64,000 bases of DNA from Polyangiaceae bacterium (GCA_009780955.1 WQZB01000007.1:1-64000), one strand, 5' to 3'. Shown: positions 43,622 through 52,762, counted from the first letter of the stretch. Numbers and translations: made by a program. The notes: generated by a model not told the origin, from the sequence alone.

Positions 43622-45427
43622 ATGAATGCATATTCTCGGCAAAAGGACAAAGTTTGTGCGACCCTTGTTCCGATGACGATGACGCAGGGCATAAGCGCGG
43701 AGGTTCCGCTGGTTGGGCAAACGATAGCCGGCAAGTACAAGGTGATTCGTCTGCTCGGCGAAGGCGGCATGGGTTGCGTGTATCTCGCCGAACAGCAACT
43801 CGGTTCGGCCGCCAGGAAAGTCGCGCTCAAAACGCTGCACAAGCATTTGTCGCACGACGCAAGCATCCAAGCGCGCTTCGATCGCGAGGCCGGCACCGTC
43901 GCGGCCCTGCAGCACCCGAACACGATTCAGGTGTTCGACTACGGCAAGATGGATGACGGCACGCTCTACATCGTTATGGAGTTCGTTCAGGGCAGGAGCG
44001 TTGCCGACATCCTCGAGAAGGACGGGCCAATGCCGCCCGCGCGTGTCGAGCACATCATGAGGCAGGTGTGCGGCTCGCTCGAAGAGGCGCACATAGCTGG
44101 CATCATTCACCGCGACTTGAAACCAGACAACGTGGTTCTCTGTGATCGCGCAGGTCAAAAAGATTGGGTCGAGGTGCTCGACTTCGGCATCGCAAAGCGA
44201 TCGAACGAGCACGATCCGAACGAGGCGAAACTCACGCAACAGGGCATGGTGCTTGGTACGCCACCGTACATGAGTCCCGAGCAATTCACCGGGCAGCCCA
44301 TTGATTCGCGCTCCGACATCTACGCGATCGGCGTGATGGCGTACGAAATGCTCACCGCGAACTTGCCATTCCAGGCCAACACCGCGTGGGAGTGGGCGTC
44401 GAAGCACATGACCGAGCTTCCAACACCGCTCGAACGCCAGCCGCTCGGCGCGCAGGTGCCCGAGGCCATGCGTGCGGCGATCATGAAGGCGCTCTCAAAA
44501 AACCGTGACGATCGCTTCGCCACGGCACACGAGTTCATCGACGCGTTCACGGGTACGCAAAGTGCGCAGGGCACGCTTGGCATGGGCGCGCCAGCGGTGA
44601 GCGTGGCAAGTGCAGCGAGTGGCGGCGCACCAGGCGTCGGCGCCACTGCCGCGATGGGCACTCCTCCCGGTTTTGGCGCTGTGCCGGGACAACCAGGCCA
44701 ACAAGCCCAAATGGGCGGGCATGGAAGAACAGAAATGGCGCAGCCTGCAGTGGGTGCAGTCTACACGCCTCCTGCCATGGCAGCGTATGGGCCGCCTCCA
44801 GCCGCGGGAGGTTTCGGTCCTGGCGTTGCGCCATACCAGCAAGCCTTTGCCGGCGTGCCTGCACGCAAGGGCAAAGGGCGTTACTTTGCGATCGCGATGG
44901 CCGCAGTGGCCGCCGTCGTGCTTCTTGGTGGCGGTAGCTATGCCTTGCTGTCATCGAAGAAACCGTCGACCGGTGCGTCGAGCGCGCAGACCAGTCCCAG
45001 CGCAGTGCCGAGTACCACGGCGCATCCTGAGCCAACCACCACTGCGAGCGCACCGCCGCCGCCAGTACCACCGGTAGAAGAGCCGCAAACAACATCGGTT
45101 CCAGCGCTCGATTCGCCTGCGCAACAGTCTGCTTCTGCGCAAAAGGCCGTCGCCACGCCGCCTGCGGGTGGAAGCAAAGAGACGCCAAAGGCGGCCACGC
45201 CTACACCGAAGGCGGCCACGCCTACGCCGAAGCCGGCGGCCTCGATTCCCACGCCAATTCCTCACCAGGGATGGGGGTCGTCAAGAGGCGATTATTATCG
45301 CGATCGGGGCGATCGGAGTGACCCTCCGGCATGCGCGCAGGCCCGCTCGGCTCGCTCGAACCGCATGCCGGCAGCGATCATCGCGTCGCTCGAAAACAGG
45401 TGTCGTAGCGCGGGCGGCACGCCATAA
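43622..45427 (+). CDS. Receptor Ser/Thr protein kinase A, Pro-rich tail with C-terminal Cys motif
   Basis: The 601-residue protein has a kinase domain from about 36: LLGEGGMGCVYLAEQQ, VALKTLHKHL, IIHRDLKPDNVVL near 160, VLDFGIAKR near 186, and GTPPYMSPEQFTGQP. A Gly/Ala/Pro linker leads to one membrane helix near 422-443 (AIAMAAVAAVVLLGGGSYAL). A Pro/Thr/Ala-rich outside part ends with PACAQARSARSNRMPAAIIA, SLENRCRSAGG. The same C-terminal motif occurs in the neighbouring kinase. The domain outside the membrane is otherwise low complexity, so it has no obvious ligand fold. An internal start (43673 or 43679) is also possible. Confidence 0.88.
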   Translation: MNAYSRQKDKVCATLVPMTMTQGISAEVPLVGQTIAGKYKVIRLLGEGGMGCVYLAEQQLGSAARKVALKTLHKHLSHDASIQARFDREAGTVAALQHPNTIQVFDYGKMDDGTLYIVMEFVQGRSVADILEKDGPMPPARVEHIMRQVCGSLEEAHIAGIIHRDLKPDNVVLCDRAGQKDWVEVLDFGIAKRSNEHDPNEAKLTQQGMVLGTPPYMSPEQFTGQPIDSRSDIYAIGVMAYEMLTANLPFQANTAWEWASKHMTELPTPLERQPLGAQVPEAMRAAIMKALSKNRDDRFATAHEFIDAFTGTQSAQGTLGMGAPAVSVASAASGGAPGVGATAAMGTPPGFGAVPGQPGQQAQMGGHGRTEMAQPAVGAVYTPPAMAAYGPPPAAGGFGPGVAPYQQAFAGVPARKGKGRYFAIAMAAVAAVVLLGGGSYALLSSKKPSTGASSAQTSPSAVPSTTAHPEPTTTASAPPPPVPPVEEPQTTSVPALDSPAQQSASAQKAVATPPAGGSKETPKAATPTPKAATPTPKPAASIPTPIPHQGWGSSRGDYYRDRGDRSDPPACAQARSARSNRMPAAIIASLENRCRSAGGTP

Positions 45428-45480
45428 AGTCGAAAGGGCTACGCTCTCGCGGCAGTTGAAGCCGTCGGAAGCACTCGGAA

Positions 45481-47397
45481 ATGGTGATGCAATGTCCCTC
45501 GTGCTACGCGACCGTTGACGGCACCCGGCCGTTCTGCTCGGCGTGCGGCGCACCGCTTCCCCGTCAAGACGCCGACCCGCTGATTGGTTGCGTAATTCAA
45601 GGGAAATACAAGATCGCACGCCTGCTCGGCGAGGGCGGCATGGGCGCGGTGTATGCCGGTGAGCAAGCACTTGGGCACACCACGCGAAGGGTTGCCATCA
45701 AGACGCTGCATCGACATTTGTCGAACGATCCCCAGATTCGCGAAAGATTTTATCGCGAGGCGGGCACGCTTGCCGGGCTCGAGCACCCCAACACCGTACA
45801 GGTTTTCGACTTCGGAACCACCGACGATGGCGTTCTGTACATCGTCATGGAGTTCGTGCAGGGCGAAAGCATTGCCGCGGCCCTCGAGAAAATCGGCCCC
45901 TTGCCGCTCGGGCGTGCAAAGAAAATTCTCGAGCAGATTTGTGGATCGCTTGGTGAAGCGCACGACAAAGGAATCATCCATCGCGATCTCAAACCGGACA
46001 ACGTGATCCTCACCGAGCGCGCTGGGCAGAAAGACTTCGTGAAAGTCCTCGACTTTGGCATTGCCAAGCGCAACGACGAGGAAGATCGCAACGAAGCGAA
46101 GCTCACACAGCAAGGCATGGTGCTTGGCACGCCGCCGTACATGAGCCCTGAGCAATTCACCGGACAGCCGCTCGACCGGCGCGCCGACATCTATTCGCTC
46201 GGCGTAATGGCCTACGAAATGCTCACCGGCGAGCTTCCTTTCACGGCGAAGAGTTCGTGGGAGTGGGCGACACTTCACATGACGTCCGCGCCGAAGCCAA
46301 TAGAAACGACGTCACGCGGTGCGGCGCTTCCTGAGTCGGTGCGTAGCGCGATCATGTGTGCGCTCTCGAAGGCCAAAGAGCAGCGTTTTTCGAGCGTGCA
46401 GGGGTTCTTCGGTAGCTTTTGCGGTGCGCCGCGCGATCGCTCGACGTTCGAGCGTACGCCAACGGCAATCGATCGTCCTGCAACCGTGCCGGCGGTTGCT
46501 TCTGGCGCTCGTGGGAATGAGCGGCCGGCCGTGATCGCACCATCGGGCGATGATTCTCTCAAAGGCGGAACGCAAATCGGCGAGCCAATATCGTTGCCAG
46601 AGGCAGGTTTCGGTGGTGCATCGCTTGCGCCGTCGTACGGCATGCAACCGAGTGCAATGGCTTACGGTGTGCACTCCAGCGTGCCGTATGCACCACCGCT
46701 CGTGGCCTCCGGCAGGAAAGGCAAGGGGCGCTTCGCGTTGCTCGTGACCATGCTCGGCATCGGAGCGGCCATTGCTGCAGTGGGCGTATATCTCGCCAGC
46801 ACTGGCGCAATTGGCGGCGGCACGTCGTCCGGGCCGGCAATGCCCATAGCCTTCGATGCAGCCGCCACAACGCCAACGCCAACGCCAACGGTTGCGGCGT
46901 CAACTGCGCATGCGCCGCTCGGTACGTCAGCACCGCTTACTGAAGCACCGCCGCTGCCAGGCGCCGCGCGCGCTACGCGCGCTACGGCAACGCTGGCGGC
47001 TGCACCGCCGCAGCGTGCTGCAACACCTGCGTCGCACCATGCACCCGGCACGCCGGCTTCGCAGCACGCATCGGCCACGCCAGCCACACCCACGCCGCCG
47101 TCTGCTCAGACGCCATCGGAAACTTCATCAACGCTGCCCCCTTGGGTGTCAACGCCGCCGTACGTGTCGGCTCCCGCGCCAACCCCAACCCCGACGCCCA
47201 CGCCGCCGTACGTGTCAGCGCCCACGCCAACCCCAACGCCGCGGGGCGTTCCAGCGCCGCAGGCTGGTCCAGCGCCATACGGTGAGCCAGCCGTGTGCGC
47301 TCGGGCACGTTCGGCTCGCGCAAGCGGCATGCCCATAGCCATTGTCAATGCGCTGGAAGCGCGCTGCAGGGCGGAGGGCGACGGCAGCCGATACTAG
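45481..47397 (+). CDS. Receptor Ser/Thr protein kinase B with N-terminal zinc ribbon
   Basis: The 638-residue protein starts with a zinc ribbon (C5-x2-C8, C19-x2-C22) and then a complete kinase domain: LLGEGGMGAVYAGEQA, VAIKTLHRHL, IIHRDLKPDNVIL, VLDFGIAKRN and GTPPYMSPEQFTGQPLDRR. A linker, one membrane helix near 416-440, and a long Pro/Thr/Ala-rich outside region follow. The end is VCARARSARASGMPIAIVNA then LEARCRAEG, matching kinase A. It is 53 bp downstream of kinase A and clearly paralogous (tandem duplication). The ribbon resembles those in the two FHA proteins, which may point to a shared partner. Confidence 0.9.
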   Translation: MVMQCPSCYATVDGTRPFCSACGAPLPRQDADPLIGCVIQGKYKIARLLGEGGMGAVYAGEQALGHTTRRVAIKTLHRHLSNDPQIRERFYREAGTLAGLEHPNTVQVFDFGTTDDGVLYIVMEFVQGESIAAALEKIGPLPLGRAKKILEQICGSLGEAHDKGIIHRDLKPDNVILTERAGQKDFVKVLDFGIAKRNDEEDRNEAKLTQQGMVLGTPPYMSPEQFTGQPLDRRADIYSLGVMAYEMLTGELPFTAKSSWEWATLHMTSAPKPIETTSRGAALPESVRSAIMCALSKAKEQRFSSVQGFFGSFCGAPRDRSTFERTPTAIDRPATVPAVASGARGNERPAVIAPSGDDSLKGGTQIGEPISLPEAGFGGASLAPSYGMQPSAMAYGVHSSVPYAPPLVASGRKGKGRFALLVTMLGIGAAIAAVGVYLASTGAIGGGTSSGPAMPIAFDAAATTPTPTPTVAASTAHAPLGTSAPLTEAPPLPGAARATRATATLAAAPPQRAATPASHHAPGTPASQHASATPATPTPPSAQTPSETSSTLPPWVSTPPYVSAPAPTPTPTPTPPYVSAPTPTPTPRGVPAPQAGPAPYGEPAVCARARSARASGMPIAIVNALEARCRAEGDGSRY

Positions 47398-47532
47398 TTG
47401 GGAAAAGTATAAGGCTTTTGACGTGTTCCGTGCTCTCACCCGTCCGTGCGTGGGGCGTTTCACCCCGTGAGAACCCTTTTGTGTCCGTTTGGGGCCATAG
47501 ACGGGTCGCTGAAGAATGCTAGATTACACTCT

Positions 47533-47781
47533 GTGGAAGTTGTTCTCCGCAAGCTCGGGAAGGGGTCCCGCGCCGTTGCTGGTCGTCTGGTGAGGGCACC
47601 GCGGAAAGGGTCGGTCGTTGTGATCGAATTTCCGGACGGCATGCACGAATATGTAACTACACCGGTCAAGCGCGTGCTTCGAATTGCCGGGCGCGAGGTC
47701 TTCTACATCGAAACGGTCAACAGCCGCTACCGCCTCGAAGTGCGCAGTCGCGAAGATGCGGTTGCCGAAAGCGCCGGCTGA
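47533..47781 (+). CDS. Small conserved hypothetical protein, about 82 residues
   Basis: Starting at GTG 47533, the product is VEVVLRKLGKGSRAVAGRLV, then a beta-rich region (SVVVIEFPDGMHEYVTTPVK and GREVFYIETVNSRYRLEV) and a short acidic end. The composition suggests a small barrel domain, possibly nucleic-acid or protein binding; I do not recognise it. No ribosome site precedes GTG, and a longer open frame begins upstream, so the start is uncertain. A right-half family C element follows 21 bp later. Confidence 0.55.
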   Translation: MEVVLRKLGKGSRAVAGRLVRAPRKGSVVVIEFPDGMHEYVTTPVKRVLRIAGREVFYIETVNSRYRLEVRSREDAVAESAG

Positions 47782-47802
47782 CGCTTTCGATTTTTCGATT
47801 TG

Positions 47803-47865
47803 GCAGGGCCCAGCAAATGCGTTGCGTGCATCGCGGCGCGCAGCAGGCTGGCAAACATGCTCTGA
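47803..47865 (+). repeat. Family C element, right-half copy
   Basis: The last 38 bases (47828-47865) match the right end of the recA-sixA element (32571-32608) with one difference, and the start GCAGGGCC also matches. The left half is missing. It lies between two small genes. Confidence 0.75.
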
Positions 47866-47908
47866 GGACTTGACGGCATGCCAGAATTAGCGTTGTCTCC
47901 GGGCGACT

Positions 47909-48070
47909 ATGGGTAAATTTGATCGTCGCAAGTCGAGAAAAATGAAGCGCCGCAAGGGGCAGGTGAAAAAGAAAATTCGCCTCAAGCGAACGCGCGCAGC
48001 AAGCGAAGCCAAGCCGTCTTCCGCGCCGAAAAAGGCGTCTTTAAAGAAATCCGCTCAAGCCAAGGCTTAA
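47909..48070 (+). CDS. Very basic 53-residue protein, conserved type
   Basis: ATG 47909 to TAA 48068-48070 encodes 53 residues starting MGKFDRRKSRKMKRRKGQVK and ending KKASLKKSAQAKA. More than 40% of residues are Lys or Arg and there are no acidic clusters. The start resembles small Lys/Arg-rich 'MGKFDRR' proteins I recall from related bacteria, which may be RNA- or ribosome-associated, but their role is unknown. It is shorter than usual gene-finding cut-offs. Codon use is uniform through the frame, and the family C element begins right after the stop, which supports it as a real gene. Confidence 0.6.
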   Translation: MGKFDRRKSRKMKRRKGQVKKKIRLKRTRAASEAKPSSAPKKASLKKSAQAKA

Positions 48071-48080
48071 CGATGCAGAT

Positions 48081-48203
48081 GCAAACCGTCGCGAGCAACA
48101 CGACGGTCGAGGCTTTTTCCGAGGAGCGCGCGGAGCGTACTTGAAGTACGTGAGCACGCACCGCAGGAAAAAACGAAGAGATCGTGGCGCGCAGCAGGTT
48201 TGC
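48081..48203. repeat. Family C palindromic element, second full copy
   Basis: Arms GCAAACC (48081-48087) and GGTTTGC (48197-48203) enclose an inner stem TTTTTCC/GGAAAAA (48114-48120 with 48166-48172) and a central hairpin GCGTAC/GTACGT (48135-48140 with 48146-48151). Flanking words CCGAGGAGC and GCACCGCAGG, and the right end GGCGCGCAGCAGG, are the same as in the recA copy. The inner stem bases differ but stay paired. It fills the gap between two convergent genes. Confidence 0.75.
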
Positions 48204-48204
48204 C

Positions 48205-51198
48205 TCAGTACGGTACGGCAGCAACGAAGTAGATCTTGTTCACGCCGCCGCTTGCAAGGCCTTTGGCGTAACCAAGGCGGAATGTGAAAGCTTCAATGTA
48301 GCCAAGCGTTGCGTCGAACCAGAGTTCGCCGCCTGCGCCCGTTTTGAACTTCGCCGAGTTGAATTCATCGAAGGCGCTTCCGTAATCCAGGAAAACCGCG
48401 CCGGTGATGCGGTTTAGGAAAATTGGCAAGGTCTCGGGGCCGCGATCGACGTTGATAATCGGAAAGCGGTATTCGGCGTTGCTAAGCACGTAGCTGCGCC
48501 CTGCTTCGATGACAGGCGGGTAGCCGCGCAGCGTGATGCCGCCCTGGATGAGCACGTTGCGAACGATGTCAACGACGGGCAGGTCGACAAAGCCACCGAT
48601 GTAAAATGCACCTTGTCCTGGGAACGAGCCGCCGCTCGTGCCGCCGCCAGCGTGCAGGGCGAGCGAGTGATGGCGAAACCAAGGCATGAGAAAGTACGTC
48701 GAGAAGTTGCCCTGCACGGCGAACCCGGAGAAATCGCTGCCAAGCGATGGATCGGAAATGTCGAGGCTGGTGGAGAACGACAACCCGCGCTCGGCTCCCG
48801 CGCTGTAGAGATAACGCTCGGCGTTGGTGTACGCGTAGCCAAGGTGCAGCGTGCTTGCGAGGCCGCCGCGCGGCACCGTAGGCGTTTCGTACGGATCGAT
48901 TTTATCGATGGGAAATGACCGATCGATGCCGACGCGCGCAAGCGAGTGTGTGACAACGAACCAGTTGCTGTCGTACGGACTGTTTCGCGTATACGCGATG
49001 GACGATGCAAAGCCGGCTACTTCTTGCATGATCTCGGGCTGGTAGCTGCCGATCGAAAAGCCGCCACGAGGGGTGACCGTGCGAAAAAGTGACATGCTGA
49101 AGTCGAACGGCAAGCGCGCGTACGTGTAGGCAAGCGAGCCTTGAAGCCCGGGTTTTTCAATCTCGGTCGTTGTGCTTGCGGCAATCGTGTGGAAGCCAGA
49201 AATGTCGGTGCCGCTCGCCGTGATGATCACTTGCTGGCCGAAATTGCCCGGGGTGATTTGCACGCCGTAGCGCCGCGGCCAAAGCGTGCGCCACGGGCTG
49301 TAGGGCACGCTTTTCCATTTTTGATCTGGCACAGCGTGCGCGGCAGGATGGTTGTCGACGTAGGCCGGTGCCGGCGTCCAAGTCGACTCGTCGATGGGCA
49401 TCGCAAACAGGTCGAAGCCGTCTTTCGTATAGCCAACGTAGGCGAGTGTTTTGCCGTCGGGCGATGGCTCGGGGCTGTAGGCGCCCAGAATGACATTTGT
49501 AACTTGCAAGATTCGGTTCGTGTTGATTTCCCAGGCATAGATGTTCGAGATGCCCGATCTGTCGGAATGAAAATAAACAAAGCGCCCATCGGGCGAGAAG
49601 CTAGGGCCTCCGTCAATCGCGCGATCGGCTGTGACGTCGACGAAGCTGCCGTCCTCTACGTCGACGTAGCGGATGTCGCGGAAGCCTCCATTCTTCCAAA
49701 TACTGTAAGATACATGCTTTCCGTCGGGTGACCAGCGAGGCGTGTAGGCCTGCTCGAACTTTGCCGTAGGCACGAGTGGCCGCTCGTGGCCCAGGTGATT
49801 GCGTTCAAGATCGGCAATCATGATCGAGCGCGTTCCGTGGCTGTTTCTGACGTAAACGATGCGCCGTCCGTCCGGCGACACGGCAGGATCGCTGGCACGA
49901 AGGGACGGATCGGTCAGGACTGTGCGGCCGCGATCCTGCGTGCCAAACGTAGATTTTTCGCCCGGCGGCAAGTGTTCGAGATTGGCGTAAAGAAAAACGT
50001 TCTTGTCGAAGTTTTGCGAGCTGAAAACGACGCCGCCGTCCGGGGCAAAGCTTGCCTGCGACTCGCCGCTCGTTCGCGCGATGAGGGCGGCACGCGATTC
50101 GTCGAAGGCGGTCATCGCGTTTCGCGCGTCTCGCTCGCCACGTGCGTTGCGCCGAATCGGCAGCGCCCAGAGCCCTGTTTGCAAGTGTTCGTCGTCGCGG
50201 TAGTAAAGGAGCCCGCCTTCGTGCTCAGGCCACGCGCCTTTTGGGATCCATCGCGGGTTGCGCGCAATCTGGCCATGGTGCGTGATGCGCACGCCTTCCC
50301 GCGGCCCCGTGGCTTTCACCTGGGCAGCTTGTGCGCGGTACTTCTGCTGCATGTCGGAGATCCATGTAGGATACAATTCAACGTACGAACTTCCCGTGGC
50401 GCGGCGGATGGACCGATTGAAGCCATAAGGAATGATTTGGCTACCGTAATCGGCGGCGGCTTTGCGAAGGGCTTGTTCGCCGTAGGTGGAGGCGATCCAC
50501 TGAGTGAAGTACGAGCCGTAGAGATACCAAATGTTGCCCTGCGGCCAGCGCCGCACAGAATTCGAGATTTGATCGATGGGCGCAATGTTGTCGGACAGAA
50601 CGTCGGCGCGCATCCACATGTCCCACTGCGAGGCGCGCAGCCGCCCGGCACTTGTGCGTGCGCTTTCTTGGTAAACGGCGAGACCTTCGAGGATCCACCG
50701 CGGCTGCGCCTGGTTCGGTGCAAGCGTTTTTCCAAGCACCGCGTTGACGATGGCGGGAAGGCCCCGAATTTGGTCGGTGTGCAGGATGTGCGTGTACTCG
50801 TGCGTGACGAGCTCGAGGTACCAGTCGTCGACATCGCCGAGCGGGGAAAGATCGTCAGGCGCCGTTACCCAAAGCTGGATCGCGTTGTAAGGCAGCGCCG
50901 TGGAGAAACCGTTCGCATCTTCGCTCGAATCGAGGAGCAGGATGTCCACGGGCTCTTTGGGCTCCCAGCCGACGTGCTCTGCCATGTTGGAATGGATGTT
51001 TTCGGCGACACTCGCAAGATGGTTTGCGACTTCTTCGATGCCGGAATGGTAGGTCACGCGAAAGTGCGGAGTTTCGATTGTGTACCATGCAAGCGATGGG
51101 TCGCTCATGGCATGGCAGACTCGCGCGAGCATGACCACGGCGGCTGCAACGCAGATCGCGAGAGCGGCGACGAGTTTGCGATGCCGCAATGTGTTCAA
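48205..51198 (-). CDS. Outer-membrane protein combining a gluzincin peptidase, TolB-like propeller and Omp85-like barrel
   Basis: The 997-residue protein has a signal peptide (about 1-30), then a peptidase-MA-like region with HExxH as LVTHEYTHILH near 134 and a downstream Glu in WILEGLAVYQES, the expected third zinc ligand. Residues ~300-640 show PD40/TolB-like propeller units (VSPDGRRIVYVRNS, WSPDGKHVSYS, FSPDGRFVYFHSDRSGISNI, PSPDGKTLAYVGYTKDG). From ~650 a beta-barrel typical of Omp85-like proteins ends KIYFVAAVPY. I infer a surface or periplasmic protease tethered to the outer membrane. The start is TTG 51198; in-frame stops lie close upstream. It is divergent from the glycerophosphodiesterase gene. 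Confidence 0.8.
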   Translation of the reverse strand: MNTLRHRKLVAALAICVAAAVVMLARVCHAMSDPSLAWYTIETPHFRVTYHSGIEEVANHLASVAENIHSNMAEHVGWEPKEPVDILLLDSSEDANGFSTALPYNAIQLWVTAPDDLSPLGDVDDWYLELVTHEYTHILHTDQIRGLPAIVNAVLGKTLAPNQAQPRWILEGLAVYQESARTSAGRLRASQWDMWMRADVLSDNIAPIDQISNSVRRWPQGNIWYLYGSYFTQWIASTYGEQALRKAAADYGSQIIPYGFNRSIRRATGSSYVELYPTWISDMQQKYRAQAAQVKATGPREGVRITHHGQIARNPRWIPKGAWPEHEGGLLYYRDDEHLQTGLWALPIRRNARGERDARNAMTAFDESRAALIARTSGESQASFAPDGGVVFSSQNFDKNVFLYANLEHLPPGEKSTFGTQDRGRTVLTDPSLRASDPAVSPDGRRIVYVRNSHGTRSIMIADLERNHLGHERPLVPTAKFEQAYTPRWSPDGKHVSYSIWKNGGFRDIRYVDVEDGSFVDVTADRAIDGGPSFSPDGRFVYFHSDRSGISNIYAWEINTNRILQVTNVILGAYSPEPSPDGKTLAYVGYTKDGFDLFAMPIDESTWTPAPAYVDNHPAAHAVPDQKWKSVPYSPWRTLWPRRYGVQITPGNFGQQVIITASGTDISGFHTIAASTTTEIEKPGLQGSLAYTYARLPFDFSMSLFRTVTPRGGFSIGSYQPEIMQEVAGFASSIAYTRNSPYDSNWFVVTHSLARVGIDRSFPIDKIDPYETPTVPRGGLASTLHLGYAYTNAERYLYSAGAERGLSFSTSLDISDPSLGSDFSGFAVQGNFSTYFLMPWFRHHSLALHAGGGTSGGSFPGQGAFYIGGFVDLPVVDIVRNVLIQGGITLRGYPPVIEAGRSYVLSNAEYRFPIINVDRGPETLPIFLNRITGAVFLDYGSAFDEFNSAKFKTGAGGELWFDATLGYIEAFTFRLGYAKGLASGGVNKIYFVAAVPY

Positions 51199-51231
51199 GG
51201 CGCTAGCCCGAGCAATTCATCAACTATAGTC

Positions 51232-51999
51232 GTGGGCGTGCGCGGTGAAAGTCCGATCCTGTATGCCCACCGAGGCGCGAGCCTCGAGTTGCCCGAGAAC
51301 ACTCTCGAAGCGTTTGCTCGTGCTTTCGACCTTGGCGCGAACGCCATCGAAACCGATGCGCACATGACGCGCGACGGGCGCGTCGTGCTTTCCCACGATT
51401 CGACCGGCGAGCGCATGGCGGGCGTGCCCATGGCGATTCGCGATGCAACGCTCAACGACGTGCGCACCTGGAATGTGGGGGCTGGGTTCACCATTGCCTC
51501 GGGAGGTGAGCGTCGTGCCTACCGAATGCCAACGCTCGACGAGACCCTCGAAGCATTTCCAAATGCGTTCTTCAATATCGACGTGAAGCAAACGTCGCCC
51601 GACATGATCCAAGCTTTGCTTCGAAGCATTCGTGCGGCGCATGCTACCAATCGTGTGCGGATTGCAAGCTTCTCTGCGCGAAATCTCCGTCGGGCACGTG
51701 CGCTCGGCTACGACGGCGCTCTTGGCATGGCCTCGAGCGACCTTGCGAAGGTGATGCTGCTTCCAAGGCTGTTTGCGCGGCGCTTGCCCATTGCCGGTGA
51801 CGCCGCCCAGGTGCCGGAGCGCGCATGGGGCATGACGTTCGCGAGCCAAAGCGCGATCGATCGGCTTCACGCATGCGGTCTTCGCGTCGACTTTTGGACG
51901 ATCGACGATCCTGAACGAGCCAAGTGGCTCTTTGCCATGGGGGCCGATGGGATTGTAACGAACGACGTGCGCGGGCTCCGCGCTGTACTATCCGGCTAG
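51232..51999 (+). CDS. Glycerophosphodiester phosphodiesterase
   Basis: The 255-residue product starts (GTG 51232, or GTG 51238) GVRGESPILYAHRGASLELP and has the GDPD motifs: HRGA with ENTLEAF, IETDAHMTRDGRVVLSHD, and FFNIDVKQTSPDMI. The C-terminal part contains VDFWTIDDPERAKWLFAMGA, then GIVTNDV, as in bacterial GlpQ/UgpQ enzymes. It hydrolyses glycerophosphodiesters to glycerol-3-phosphate, or related lipid headgroups. No signal peptide is seen, so it is likely cytoplasmic. Only ~33 bp separate it from the divergent outer-membrane protein gene. The glycosyltransferase gene starts 2 bp after its stop. Confidence 0.88.
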   Translation: MGVRGESPILYAHRGASLELPENTLEAFARAFDLGANAIETDAHMTRDGRVVLSHDSTGERMAGVPMAIRDATLNDVRTWNVGAGFTIASGGERRAYRMPTLDETLEAFPNAFFNIDVKQTSPDMIQALLRSIRAAHATNRVRIASFSARNLRRARALGYDGALGMASSDLAKVMLLPRLFARRLPIAGDAAQVPERAWGMTFASQSAIDRLHACGLRVDFWTIDDPERAKWLFAMGADGIVTNDVRGLRAVLSG

Positions 52000-52001
52000 G
52001 T

Positions 52002-52739
52002 ATGCTCGAGGGCTCTTCGGTCATCGTCATTGTCCCGGCCTTTCAAGAGCAGCAGCGAATCGCTCGCGTGGTCGAGACAATGCCCGAGTTCGTCGACATG
52101 ATCGTGGTGGTCGATGACGGAAGCCGGGACGAAACGACGGAGCGCGCGCGCCGTGCAGCAGACGCGCGCACCGTGCTCATGAAACACGAAAAGCGCCGCG
52201 GCGTTGGAGCGGCCATTAAAACCGGCTACCAAGAGGCGCTCGCGCGGGGCGCACACGGACGCCCAACCGATGCACTCTGCATCATGGCCGGTGACGGCCA
52301 AATGCACCCGAATGATTTACGCAGCGTGGTGCTGCCAATCGTTCTCGGGGAAGCCGATTACGTCAAAGGCGATCGATTCCGCATCGAAGGCGTCCGCAGG
52401 GCGATGGGCTGGCCTCGATGGGTGGGCGGGATGCTTTTCTCGTTTCTCACGTCGCTCGCCATTGGCCAGGCGATCTCCGACAGCCAATGCGGGTTCACTG
52501 CCTTGTCGCGCGCCGCTGCGATGCAGCTCGACCTTGTAGGGCTCTGGCCTAGTTTTGGCTATCCAAACGACATTCTTGGCCAGCTTGCAGCAAAACGCCT
52601 TCGCATTCGTGAGGTGCCCGTGATGCCCATCTACGGCACCGAGCAAAGCAAGCTAAGACTCCGACACCTGCCCCCGATTTTCTATCTCGTTGCGCGTGCC
52701 GCTGCGCGCCGGCTTGGCACGCGAAATGAATCGCAATAG
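52002..52739 (+). CDS. Family 2 glycosyltransferase (dolichyl-phosphate-mannose synthase-like)
   Basis: The 245-residue protein is a GT-A fold transferase: VIVIVPAFQEQQRIARVVET, VVVDDGSRDET, GVGAAIKTGYQEAL and the metal site MAGDGQMHPNDL. It then has VKGDRFRI and SDSQCGFTAL, blocks found in polyprenyl-phosphate sugar transferases of the DPM1/DPG type. It probably loads a sugar on a lipid carrier for envelope glycans. There is no C-terminal membrane helix, though SFLTSLAIGQAIS is hydrophobic. It lies in an apparent operon with the glycerophosphodiesterase (2-bp gap). Confidence 0.88.
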   Translation: MLEGSSVIVIVPAFQEQQRIARVVETMPEFVDMIVVVDDGSRDETTERARRAADARTVLMKHEKRRGVGAAIKTGYQEALARGAHGRPTDALCIMAGDGQMHPNDLRSVVLPIVLGEADYVKGDRFRIEGVRRAMGWPRWVGGMLFSFLTSLAIGQAISDSQCGFTALSRAAAMQLDLVGLWPSFGYPNDILGQLAAKRLRIREVPVMPIYGTEQSKLRLRHLPPIFYLVARAAARRLGTRNESQ

Positions 52740-52762
52740 CGCAAGCTTGCAAAGGGAATCGA

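Noticed and set aside
49786-51231. In-frame extension upstream of the glycerophosphodiesterase
   Set aside because: It is antisense to the outer-membrane peptidase/propeller gene and has no domain; the enzyme begins at GTG 51232.
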